Below are positions 1 through 5,237 of a stretch of 7,491 nucleotides of DNA, one piece after another (positions within the stretch are counted from its first letter, which is position 1; each line of letters begins with the position of its first letter). The notes under the pieces are model-generated. The model made no database searches and was not told where the DNA came from. It saw only the letters and a program-made list of their open reading frames with translations. Location: contig JANXSE010000146.1 of NCBI GenBank assembly GCA_025356695.1, positions 1 through 7,491 on the forward strand, in the 5' to 3' direction. The position numbers were made by a program, and so were the translations under genes. Origin of the DNA: Betaproteobacteria bacterium. GTDB taxonomy: Bacteria > Pseudomonadota > Gammaproteobacteria > Burkholderiales > SG8-41.

Positions 1-337
1 TGACAAGCAGGCGCTCGCCCAACTCCTGCGCGCGCGCATCACGAAATGCAATGACTTCCGGAAAATTATGTCCGGTATCGATATGCAGCAGCGGAAACGG
101 AAATGCGCCGGGACGAAACGCTTTTTCAGCAAGCCGCAGCAGAACGATGGAATCCTTGCCGCCGGAAAACAACAGCGCGGGATTGGCGCATTCGGCGGCG
201 ACCTCGCGCAGAATATGGATCGATTCGCTCTCCAGAAAATCAAGCTGGCTTAATCGTCTCGAAGAAGCGCGCTGCGGTAAATTGTGCGCCGCGCGATTAA
301 TTGCGTGCGCCGTCAAATCGATGCTTGCTGTATCCAT
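1..337 (-). CDS. cysD: Sulfate adenylyltransferase subunit 2 (CysD), N-terminal part
   Basis: CysD is the catalytic small subunit of ATP sulfurylase. With the GTPase CysN it makes adenosine 5'-phosphosulfate (APS) from sulfate and ATP in the cytoplasm, the first step of assimilatory sulfate reduction. The visible 112 codons read without a stop. They contain the PP-loop SGGKDS at residues 58-63, inside [25 protein letters not shown] sequence, followed by [14 protein letters not shown] at 81-94, both hallmarks of the family. The N-terminus is about 20 residues longer than in the enterobacterial protein. The ATG at 337 has a weak GGGA 6 nt upstream and no better in-frame start is seen. The gene lies 24 bp downstream of cysH on the same strand, so the two are probably cotranscribed, with cysN expected beyond the window. 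The 3' end is cut by the window edge. Confidence 0.95.
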   Translation of the reverse strand, partial: MDTASIDLTAHAINRAAHNLPQRASSRRLSQLDFLESESIHILREVAAECANPALLFSGGKDSIVLLRLAEKAFRPGAFPFPLLHIDTGHNFPEVIAFRDARAQELGERLLV

Positions 338-361
338 AATAATTCCCGGGCTCGTTCGTTG

Positions 362-1060
362 TTACGCCGGCTGCGCGGCGCGCCGACCTTCATGCAGGCC
401 GCATTCCTTGGCTGTTTCCTGTTCCCACCACCAGCGTCCGGCGCGCGGATCTTCGCCGGCGGTTGTTGCGCGCGTGCATGGCGCGCAACCGATGCTCGGA
501 TAGCCGCGGTCGTGCAGCTCGTTGTACAGCACGTTAAAGCGCCGCAGATATTCCCAAACGTCCTGCGTTGTCCAGTCGGCCAGGGGATTGAATTTCTGCA
601 AGCCGCTTTCAGCGTCAAAGCCGGCCGTCAAAACCTGATTGCGGCTGGCCGCCTGATCGCGGCGCAGCCCGGTAATCCAGGCGCGTTTTCCTGCAAGCGC
701 GCGTTGTAGCGGCTCGACCTTGCGCAATTGGCAGCACTGCTTACGCAGTTCAACGCTGCGGAAAAACGGATTGGCGCCGTGCGCCTGATGAAAATTTTCG
801 AGCGCGTCTGCCTGCGGATAAAAAACGCCGAATTCGATGCCGTATCGTTTGGCGGCGCCAGCGATCAGGCTATGTGTAGCCTCGGGCAGCCTGCCAGTAT
901 CCAGTGTAAATATATGAATGTTCATACGATTTTTCGCAATAAGGTCGGTCAAAACCATATCCTCGGCGCCAAAACTGGAAGCAAACACCGCCGGCGCATA
1001 CGCGTGCGCAGCACTATTGAGGAGATCCTCAGCGGCGGCTATTTTTTCTCTCAGTGACAT
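362..1060 (-). CDS. cysH: Adenosine 5'-phosphosulfate (APS) reductase, [4Fe-4S] type
   Basis: This cytoplasmic enzyme reduces activated sulfate to sulfite with electrons from thioredoxin. At 232 aa it is full length for the family. The PP-loop-like SSFGAED is at residues 28-34 and FTLDTGR at 51-57. Four cysteines that bind the [4Fe-4S] cluster are present: Cys109-Cys110 in KQCCQLRK and Cys192/Cys195 in GCAPCTRA. The catalytic cysteine is Cys220 in KECGLH near the C-terminus. By family knowledge, cluster-bearing enzymes act on APS rather than PAPS, which fits a pathway where CysD/CysN make APS and no APS kinase is required. The start is the only reasonable ATG, with no strong Shine-Dalgarno sequence. 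It is the first visible gene of a cysH-cysD operon, and an AT-rich region upstream probably holds the promoter. Confidence 0.95.
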   Translation of the reverse strand: MSLREKIAAAEDLLNSAAHAYAPAVFASSFGAEDMVLTDLIAKNRMNIHIFTLDTGRLPEATHSLIAGAAKRYGIEFGVFYPQADALENFHQAHGANPFFRSVELRKQCCQLRKVEPLQRALAGKRAWITGLRRDQAASRNQVLTAGFDAESGLQKFNPLADWTTQDVWEYLRRFNVLYNELHDRGYPSIGCAPCTRATTAGEDPRAGRWWWEQETAKECGLHEGRRAAQPA

Positions 1061-1130
1061 GATTTCAATCGGTTATTTTTCTCAACTGCGGTTGGCAGCT
1101 GAACGAAGGCAGAAGCTTAATCCGCCCTTC

Positions 1131-1151
1131 ATATATCTCAAACGAATATAT
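1131..1151 (-). promoter_or_regulatory. AT-rich palindrome upstream of cysH, possible operator/promoter region
   Basis: Two ATATAT arms (1131-1136 and 1146-1151) flank a 9-bp centre about 70-90 bp upstream of the cysH start, in an AT-rich patch unlike the surrounding DNA. A TATATT on the minus strand (1150-1145) could be a -10 element, but no convincing -35 accompanies it. A LysR-type regulator such as CysB would be the natural candidate for a sulfur-assimilation operon, but that is inference. The rest of 1061-1286 shows no supported gene or RNA. Confidence 0.3.
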
Positions 1152-1286
1152 AATTAGTTTTATATGCAAATAAGAAATATTGATGCGCGCAATGATATTT
1201 CCACCAGCGATTTATTGGCATGGCACCTCAGTAAGCGCCAACTGAAAATCTCTCTACGCACCAACCGGCAGGTACGGCGTAAAAAC

Positions 1287-1316
1287 AAAAAGCCCCTTTT
1301 TCAAGGGGCTTTTTTA
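1287..1316 (-). terminator. Rho-independent terminator, originally of the pilin gene
   Basis: A 12-bp stem pairs 1287-1298 (AAAAAGCCCCTT) with 1303-1314 (AAGGGGCTTTTT) across a 4-nt loop. On the minus strand the hairpin is followed by TTTTTGTTTTT-type sequence, on the plus strand by a T run. All nearby genes are on the minus strand, so that is the likely working direction. It lies 63 bp past the stop of the two-TM passenger gene. Taking out the insertion sequence and one target copy places it 23 nt after the pilin stop codon, so it was most likely the pilin terminator before the insertion. Confidence 0.85.
1309..1316. repeat. Left copy of the 8-bp target site duplication
   Basis: CTTTTTTA directly abuts the outer GGG of the left inverted repeat and is identical to 3262-3269. 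It overlaps the closing arm and T run of the terminator, showing that the element inserted at the terminator's edge. Confidence 0.9.
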
Positions 1317-1339
1317 GGGAATTACATACTTAACTCCCT
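1317..1339 (+). repeat. Left terminal inverted repeat of the IS (IRL)
   Basis: This repeat begins GGGAATTACATACTT and continues AACTCCCT. It pairs with the right end with two mismatches, at 1325 and 1332. It lies on the passenger side, 41 bp after the stop of the two-TM gene. Unlike the right repeat it has TTAACT in place of TTGACT, so it lacks the -35-like hexamer found at the transposase end. Confidence 0.92.
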
Positions 1340-1379
1340 TGATGCTTTTCGCATTTCTTTCGTGCGGGAGCGCGAGCGC

Positions 1380-2045
1380 TCATGTCGGCGGCGGATTCAC
1401 TCCGACTAGAATTGATGGCAGTTCGTCAGAATGCGCGCCGCCGACATCGAATCCCGCTTCGACAAGAATGTCGGCAAGTTTCCTTGCGTGCTCTCCATGC
1501 GGCCCCTCCTGCCCGCATACATTAAGTCCATATATTGGTTCGCTGAGTGATGATGTATGCGAAGAAATTCCTGTAGTAATGCCCGCATCCTCTAGCGCCC
1601 AACGCAACTGGATCGCAAAACGATTTGATTCAGCGTCGCCAGGAATAAAATATATTTGGATTGCTGATTCGCGGGGCCACGTAAATGACGGTGCCAATTT
1701 AGCTATCTTGTCGGCTTGCTCTGGCTCGACGCCACGGCCAAGCATTTTGTATCGGAGTTTGGCCGTCTCTAATTGCGCCGTCTGTAATAACACATGCAGA
1801 CCAGCCAATGCTCGTCCGCCATATCTTATTTCCATGAATACGCCAACGGCTATGGCAAAAGTAAACAATATATTGAAACCATCGGAAATATGGCTTGAGC
1901 CCAAATACAACATGCCTATGCCATTAGCGCCTTCTGCGATTAACGCCCAGACGACGATTCGACCGCCAAGGGAATCTAAATATTCATTGCGCAATATGTC
2001 GGCCCAAGTCTCCGACTTTGTTTTAGGATTTTCTGGGCCGTTCAT
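1380..2045 (-). CDS. IS passenger: two-TM membrane protein with soluble C-terminal alpha/beta domain, function unknown
   Basis: This 221-aa protein sits inside the insertion sequence, downstream of the transposase and small ORF. A short polar N-terminus (1-27) is followed by two hydrophobic segments, about 28-49 (GGRIVVWALIAEGANGIGML) and 56-72 (GFNILFTFAIAVGVFM). A helical, charged linker (about 85-118) then leads to a domain starting IQIYFIPGDAESNRFAIQL (129-147) and closing SILVGVNPPP (211-220). From memory this plan resembles bacterial 2TM proteins of unknown function whose C-terminal domain starts with a V-x-I-x-Y-x-x-D/G-D-x-E-type strand and ends in VG-x-x-P. I cannot assign a function. 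The ATG is the only start in the open frame. No Shine-Dalgarno sequence precedes it, so translation may depend on coupling to upstream genes. It is visibly AT-richer than the host genes. The plus strand is also open here, but that reading has no domain logic. Confidence 0.8.
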   Translation of the reverse strand: MNGPENPKTKSETWADILRNEYLDSLGGRIVVWALIAEGANGIGMLYLGSSHISDGFNILFTFAIAVGVFMEIRYGGRALAGLHVLLQTAQLETAKLRYKMLGRGVEPEQADKIAKLAPSFTWPRESAIQIYFIPGDAESNRFAIQLRWALEDAGITTGISSHTSSLSEPIYGLNVCGQEGPHGEHARKLADILVEAGFDVGGAHSDELPSILVGVNPPPT

Positions 2046-2123
2046 AAGAGGGAATAAAGGCTTTCGTCTAGAGTGGGCTGTACTGGCGGGCGTATTAACT
2101 GGGCTGCTAGTGATATTTCTGAA

Positions 2124-2276
2124 TTACTGTTTTAACTGAGACTTCGATGCCTCTTTTTTCTTTATTCTTTTTTCAACCTTCTTGGCTTTCGCCAAGAGTT
2201 TTTTTACTTTGTCCTTTGGTCTATAAGCTAGAACAACATCAACCATCGCATCTAATGCTGGCGGCGTTCGCTTCAT
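2124..2276 (-). CDS. Small Lys-rich accessory protein of the IS (50 aa)
   Basis: This ORF starts in ATGA, so its start codon overlaps the transposase stop. An AGGA lies 9 nt upstream, inside the transposase gene. The product begins MKRTPPALDAMVDVVLAYRP and continues as a strongly basic, Lys-rich helix ending KKKEASKSQLKQ. Short basic ORFs of this kind (a PP-ALDA/VVLAYRPK-like head and a Lys-rich tail) often follow ISXO2-like transposases. That statement is from memory and was not checked. The overlap implies translational coupling and roughly stoichiometric expression with the transposase, so a DNA-binding or transposition-helper role is plausible but unproven. It is conventional in length and does not look broken. 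Confidence 0.72.
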   Translation of the reverse strand: MKRTPPALDAMVDVVLAYRPKDKVKKLLAKAKKVEKRIKKKEASKSQLKQ

Positions 2277-3193
2277 TTGATGAGTTCCTTGTAAGTGATG
2301 CGACGGCCTTTAGTCGCGGTTACGAGGCTATCAATCCGCTTCAAAGTTTGACGCTTCACATTGCCGTCATTCAGGCGGAACGTGAATTCGTCAACATAAC
2401 GAGCAAGGTGCTTTTCGCTGGCGTGGTGATAGACGCCATGCAGACCACGCTTCATGACGGCCCACACGGATTCGATACCGTTCGTGCTGACATTGCCGCG
2501 CACATACTCGCCTGCGCTGTGATTAACAGACTCATGCTTATAGCCAGATTTTTTAACATTCCGGTAGCCGCCGTGATCGTCCGTGTAAACAGTGGAACCG
2601 GCAATGATGTTGTTGCGAATCTCGCGGTTGAGTGTGGCTGCATCAGTGCCGGAAATCGACTGTGCAATCGTGCGACCGCCACGCTCACGCATGCCGACAA
2701 CGGCAGTTTTTCCACGGCCACCGATGTTGCCTTTGGTGCGCTTATCCGCGTGTTTGTTTTTCTCTTTACCGCCGATATAAGTCTCGTCCATTTCAACAAT
2801 GCCGGACAGCATGCTCAGATCGTTGCCGCAGGCTTCACGCAGACGTTGCAGGACGAACCACGCCGACTTTTGGGTGATGCCGATCTCTTTCGACAGTTGC
2901 ATGCTGCTGATGCCCTTACGCGCCGTCAACAGCAGATACATAGCGTAAATCCACTTATGGAGGGGGACATGCGAGCGCTCGAAAATCGTGCCAGTGCGAA
3001 CAGTGAAATCTTCCTTGCACTGGTTGCAACGGTAGTAACCATCTTTACGCGCTGTCACACGGTCGCCAAGGCCGCAGCAAGGGCATTTAGCGCCGTTCGG
3101 CCACAAGCGACCTTCAAGATATGTGCGCGCCGATTCTTGATCGGGAAACATCTTGAACAGTTGAAAGGTGCTTATGGTTACGTTGTCATTCAT
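2273..3193 (-). CDS. IS1595-family (ISXO2-like) transposase
   Basis: This 306-aa protein catalyses cut-and-paste or copy transposition of the surrounding element. An N-terminal zinc ribbon is formed by Cys37/Cys40 (CPCC) and Cys56/Cys59 (CNQC). A helical region (about 78-120) with ISSMQLSKEIGITQKSAWFVLQ resembles a helix-turn-helix. The DDE/DDN-K catalytic domain has Asp136 in VEMDETYIGGK, Asp205 in VYTDDHGGY, and the third site in STNGIESVWAVMKRGLHGVYHH with Asn238, Glu241 and Lys248. A longer reading from a TTG at 3220 is possible but rejected: that TTG overlaps the -10 element, while the ATG at 3193 has a GTGAGG Shine-Dalgarno 6 nt upstream. The frame is intact with all key residues, so the enzyme is probably active. 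Its stop overlaps the next ORF. Confidence 0.95.
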   Translation of the reverse strand: MNDNVTISTFQLFKMFPDQESARTYLEGRLWPNGAKCPCCGLGDRVTARKDGYYRCNQCKEDFTVRTGTIFERSHVPLHKWIYAMYLLLTARKGISSMQLSKEIGITQKSAWFVLQRLREACGNDLSMLSGIVEMDETYIGGKEKNKHADKRTKGNIGGRGKTAVVGMRERGGRTIAQSISGTDAATLNREIRNNIIAGSTVYTDDHGGYRNVKKSGYKHESVNHSAGEYVRGNVSTNGIESVWAVMKRGLHGVYHHASEKHLARYVDEFTFRLNDGNVKRQTLKRIDSLVTATKGRRITYKELIK

Positions 3194-3199
3194 GGCATG

Positions 3200-3241
3200 C
3201 CTCACTTGAAAGTGACTCAATTATGAGCCTTCCAAGTGAGG
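3200..3241 (-). promoter_or_regulatory. Leader inverted repeat that can sequester the transposase Shine-Dalgarno
   Basis: On the minus strand the arm CCTCACTTGGAAG (3241-3229) can pair with CTTTCAAGTGAGG (3212-3200), giving 13 bp with one G-U pair. A smaller CTCA/TGAG hairpin fits in the loop (3227-3224 with 3219-3216). The downstream arm contains the whole GTGAGG Shine-Dalgarno. The upstream arm lies before the predicted start of native transcription, between -35 and -10. The full stem should therefore form only in RNA that enters the element from outside. The single non-Watson-Crick position is a tolerated G-U in transposase-sense RNA but an A-C mismatch in the opposite strand. The two arms could also be a DNA operator. 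Confidence 0.6.
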
Positions 3242-3248
3242 GAGTCAA
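3220..3248 (-). promoter_or_regulatory. Sigma-70-type promoter of the transposase
   Basis: On the minus strand TTGACT (3248-3243) and CATAAT (3225-3220) are separated by exactly 17 bp, each hexamer matching consensus at 5 of 6 positions. The -35 lies inside the right inverted repeat. Transcription should begin near 3213, about 20 nt before the ATG, so the native mRNA would lack the upstream arm of the leader hairpin. Confidence 0.7.
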
Positions 3249-3261
3249 GTATATAATTCCC
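3239..3261 (-). repeat. Right terminal inverted repeat of the IS (IRR)
   Basis: On the minus strand this repeat begins GGGAATTATATACTTGAC and ends TCCCT. It matches the left end at 21 of 23 positions. It contains the TTGACT that appears to serve as the -35 element of the transposase promoter, so end recognition and transposase transcription share the same bases. Confidence 0.92.
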
Positions 3262-3269
3262 CTTTTTTA
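3262..3269. repeat. Right copy of the 8-bp target site duplication
   Basis: CTTTTTTA directly abuts the outer end of the right inverted repeat and matches 1309-1316 at all 8 positions. It lies 23 nt beyond the pilin stop codon. An 8-bp duplication is the expected size for IS1595-family transposition. Confidence 0.9.
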
Positions 3270-3292
3270 CTACCGCAAAACCAATCCGGGCA

Positions 3293-3712
3293 TCAATGAC
3301 GACATTCAGCCGGCACGTATATCCACTGCGCGGAATTGCCCGAGCCGGTACTGCATGCCCACGCCACGCGACCGCCGCCCATTGAAGGCGTCAGGACGAT
3401 GTTCACCGCGGTGCCTACGGTAGTCGCGTTGCCCGCAATCGAAATCAGGCCCGTCAGACTTACCGAACCGCTGGCGACCCGCCCGGCCGTTGTAACCGTC
3501 AAAGCAAGGCCCGCGCTGCCCAGCGTTGCGTCGGTAGTGGCCTTTTCAGCAATGCTTGTTTTAAAGCCGCTCGCCGCGAGGACCAGTTCCGACACCCTGG
3601 CGCGTATGGTGTAGTCCTGGTACGCCGGCAGCGCGACAGCCGCCAGTATGCCAATGATCGCCACCACGATCATCAATTCGATCAGGGTAAAACCGCGTTG
3701 GATACGCCGCAT
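3293..3712 (-). CDS. pilA: Type IVa major pilin / prepilin (PilA-like)
   Basis: This 139-aa prepilin is the subunit of type IV pili, exported to the inner membrane and processed by the PilD prepilin peptidase. The class III leader is six residues plus Gly7, then the conserved hydrophobic helix [20 protein letters not shown]. Cleavage falls between Gly7 and Phe8, with the invariant Glu at mature position 5 (residue 12). [13 protein letters not shown] (31-43) matches the family. The C-terminal disulfide loop is Cys120 to Cys137 in [20 protein letters not shown]. The ATG at 3712 follows a good AGGGG 6 nt upstream; an in-frame extension to 3769 lacks this and would spoil the leader. The gene follows the cytochrome peroxidase gene by only 47 bp. 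I see no sigma-54 motif. Its transcript now lacks an immediate terminator because of the IS. Confidence 0.95.
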   Translation of the reverse strand: MRRIQRGFTLIELMIVVAIIGILAAVALPAYQDYTIRARVSELVLAASGFKTSIAEKATTDATLGSAGLALTVTTAGRVASGSVSLTGLISIAGNATTVGTAVNIVLTPSMGGGRVAWACSTGSGNSAQWIYVPAECRH

Positions 3713-3759
3713 ACTTTTCCCCTCTTGGTTAGCGCAACAAAACCAGCCGGCGTCCGGTG

Positions 3760-4995
3760 TTAATCGCAACGCCCGCCGTCGTCAGGACGCCACGGATTCG
3801 AGAAAGTGCTTAACGATTCGAGAAAAACCACGAGGTCGGTCTGCTCGCGCTGCGTCAGCTTCAACGGCACCGCAGGCCGCCCGTCTTTCGCGTGCAGTTG
3901 TACGGGGTCGAGGTCGGCATAGTGGCGCACGACTTCGGCGATGGTTTCAGCGCGGCCGTCGCGGCCGTACGGCGCGGTCAGCACCAGGTTGCGCAGCGAC
4001 GGCACTTTGAAGTCGCCCGGCGTGTTTTTGTCGGCCGCGACATTGCGCGTGTGCATCGCGCTGGCGCCGCTGGCGTCGTCGTTGTAGGCGCCAAGCAGGT
4101 TAAAGCGGCTGGCGAGCAGATCGCGGATGCCGTCGTCGCGCCCCGCATCCGCTTTGCCCTGCGGTGCGAACTTTGACAGCCCTGTCGTGAAAAATTCGCC
4201 GCTGGTGAAATTCGGGCCGCTGTGACAATTGGTGCAGCCGCCTTTGCCGATGAAAATTTTCAGGCCGCGCTGCGCCGGCTCGGAATAATTCCACGACGAT
4301 GGCGGCGCACCTTTGGCCAGCGACTCGCGAAACAGATCAAACGGCGTGCGCCCGCTGACCAGCGTTTCCTGGAAGGTCGCCAGCGCTTTGCCGATATTGA
4401 CGAATATCGAATCGTCATCGCCGGCCGACGGCGCCGCGCCGAAAGCCTTACGATAGCGACAGGACAGCTGTTCGTCGCCGCGCACCAGTTGCGCGATGTG
4501 GCGCGGTGACGCCGCCAGCTCGCGCTGGTCGACCATCGGACGCAGGCTTTGCGCCCACAGGCTGTCAGCCGAACCACCCCAACCATACCACTGGCTGCCG
4601 CGCAAATTCATCACCGTCGGCGTGTTGCGATCGACTTCCGTCATGCCAACGCCGCGCACCAGATTGTCGGTCCAGTTGCGCTCGGGCACATGGCAGTTCC
4701 CGCAAGCCAGCGTGCCGCTGCCGGACAAGCGTTTATCAAAAAACAGGCGCGTGCCGAATTCGATGGCGTCGGCTTTCCCCGAAACGCGATTGGTCGGATC
4801 GGCCTGCGGCGTCGCCGATGCCGGCCACGGCCCGTGCGACAGAATCGTGTTGATTTCGCTGTCGCTGAAAATGCGTTTGGCGGCGGGGTTGTCGGCCGCC
4901 AGACTGAGCGACGGCAGCATTGCGCAGGCCGTGCCGGCGATGACACAGGTAATGCGTAAAACGCTATGCCGCCACTGCTTGCTGTTGAAAAAAAT
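3760..4995 (-). CDS. Di-heme cytochrome c peroxidase / MauG-family protein, probable AUU start
   Basis: Members of this family are periplasmic di-heme c-type cytochromes that reduce hydrogen peroxide or oxidise other substrates. Two CxxCH haem-binding motifs are present, CGNCH and CTNCH (residues 98-102 and 254-258, counting from 4995), along with family signatures [19 protein letters not shown] and [20 protein letters not shown]. In the last, the usual His of PYxHDG is Arg. The first in-frame ATG, at 4920, would give 386 aa with only the tail of a signal peptide. The frame extends upstream through a basic stretch and hydrophobic core ([20 protein letters not shown], then [10 protein letters not shown]), a convincing Sec signal. 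The only start candidate there is ATT at 4995, 8 nt after GGGGAG, giving 411 aa. A conventional annotation would begin at 4920. The pilin gene follows by 47 bp. Which substrate it uses cannot be told. Confidence 0.88.
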   Translation of the reverse strand: MFFNSKQWRHSVLRITCVIAGTACAMLPSLSLAADNPAAKRIFSDSEINTILSHGPWPASATPQADPTNRVSGKADAIEFGTRLFFDKRLSGSGTLACGNCHVPERNWTDNLVRGVGMTEVDRNTPTVMNLRGSQWYGWGGSADSLWAQSLRPMVDQRELAASPRHIAQLVRGDEQLSCRYRKAFGAAPSAGDDDSIFVNIGKALATFQETLVSGRTPFDLFRESLAKGAPPSSWNYSEPAQRGLKIFIGKGGCTNCHSGPNFTSGEFFTTGLSKFAPQGKADAGRDDGIRDLLASRFNLLGAYNDDASGASAMHTRNVAADKNTPGDFKVPSLRNLVLTAPYGRDGRAETIAEVVRHYADLDPVQLHAKDGRPAVPLKLTQREQTDLVVFLESLSTFSNPWRPDDGGRCD

Positions 4996-5003
4996 GGCTG
5001 CTA

Positions 5004-5009
5004 CTCCCC
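5004..5009 (-). promoter_or_regulatory. Shine-Dalgarno sequence that supports an AUU start for the cytochrome peroxidase
   Basis: GGGGAG on the minus strand lies 8 nt before the ATT at 4995-4993, ideal spacing for initiation. There is no comparable Shine-Dalgarno before the ATG at 4920, where the preceding bases encode the hydrophobic core of the signal peptide. Confidence 0.55.
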
Positions 5010-5237
5010 GGACTCAACGACGCGCAGGGCAATTGCCCCGCCGACTCGCTGATATCCTACCAAAAACCCGCGCTATCCGCGTCCTGGCGCGCACAGCTGG
5101 ATAAATCCTCGCGCCATCTCCGCCGGCGTGTTGTTCTGCGGACGCGAGCCCTGTGCCAACACCAGCGCCCGCAGCAACGAACATGCGAAAAAAAGCTCTT
5201 CGTAACAGCAGCGCGCAGCGATCACGCATTGGTGCGT
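5010..5237. other. Intergenic region between the binding-protein gene and the cytochrome peroxidase gene
   Basis: About 230 bp separate the stop codon at 5238 from the Shine-Dalgarno of the next gene. No terminator hairpin with a T run is seen. A 12-bp palindrome, GGGCAATTGCCC, lies at 5027-5038. Short minus-strand frames are open here, one ending NNTPAEMARGFIQLCAPGRG with a TAG, but none has a credible ribosome binding site or recognisable domain. The promoter of the cytochrome gene may be here but I cannot place it. Confidence 0.4.

Larger units (their letters stand above)
1317..3261 (-). mobile_element. Complete IS1595-family (ISXO2-like) insertion sequence with a passenger gene
   Basis: The element is 1945 bp long. 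Its ends are 23-bp inverted repeats (1317-1339 and 3239-3261) beginning GGGAATTA and ending ACTCCCT, identical at 21 of 23 positions. A perfect 8-bp direct repeat, CTTTTTTA, flanks it at 1309-1316 and 3262-3269. Eight-bp duplications and GG-starting ends are typical of the IS1595 family, which agrees with the zinc-ribbon ISXO2-like transposase inside. Gene order on the minus strand is transposase, 50-codon accessory ORF, two-TM membrane protein. Simple family members are about 0.7-1.2 kb, so roughly 0.7-0.8 kb here is extra cargo. Intact ends, target copies and transposase suggest a fairly recent insertion that may still be mobile. Confidence 0.93.

Noticed and set aside
1164..1409. A plus-strand frame reading through the terminator and the IS left end
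   Set aside because: It has no Shine-Dalgarno, crosses the insertion boundary and the terminator hairpin, and resembles no known protein.
1339..2139. A 266-codon plus-strand frame across the passenger gene, ending in a hydrophobic stretch
   Set aside because: It is rich in Ser, Pro and Cys without domain logic, runs through the left inverted repeat, and opposes a minus-strand frame with clear TM segments and an ordered soluble domain.
3194..3220. Upstream TTG start for the transposase at 3220
   Set aside because: The TTG overlaps the -10 element, so native mRNA would not contain it, and the ATG at 3193 has a well-spaced GTGAGG.
2147..3226. A 359-codon plus-strand frame opposite the transposase
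   Set aside because: It is the shadow of a transposase with zinc ribbon and complete catalytic residues.
3795..3825. GATTCGAGAAA repeated with 20-bp spacing near the end of the cytochrome peroxidase gene
   Set aside because: The copies fall in different reading frames of coding sequence, there are only two, and nothing suggests a function.
5027..5038. Perfect 12-bp palindrome GGGCAATTGCCC as a terminator
   Set aside because: It has no loop of usable size and no following T run on either strand. It could be a protein site, but nothing else supports that.
5144..5158. A sigma-54-like site, TGGCAC-N5-TCGC on the minus strand
   Set aside because: Spacing is right and the -24 half is perfect, but the -12 half deviates and it lies about 150 bp before the likely start. 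A single near match in GC-rich DNA is weak evidence.
5014..5229. A 71-codon minus-strand frame, and an overlapping frame ending NNTPAEMARGFIQLCAPGRG
   Set aside because: Neither has a ribosome binding site or recognisable motif. The first is Arg/Ala-rich as expected for random GC-rich DNA; a gene remnant cannot be excluded.
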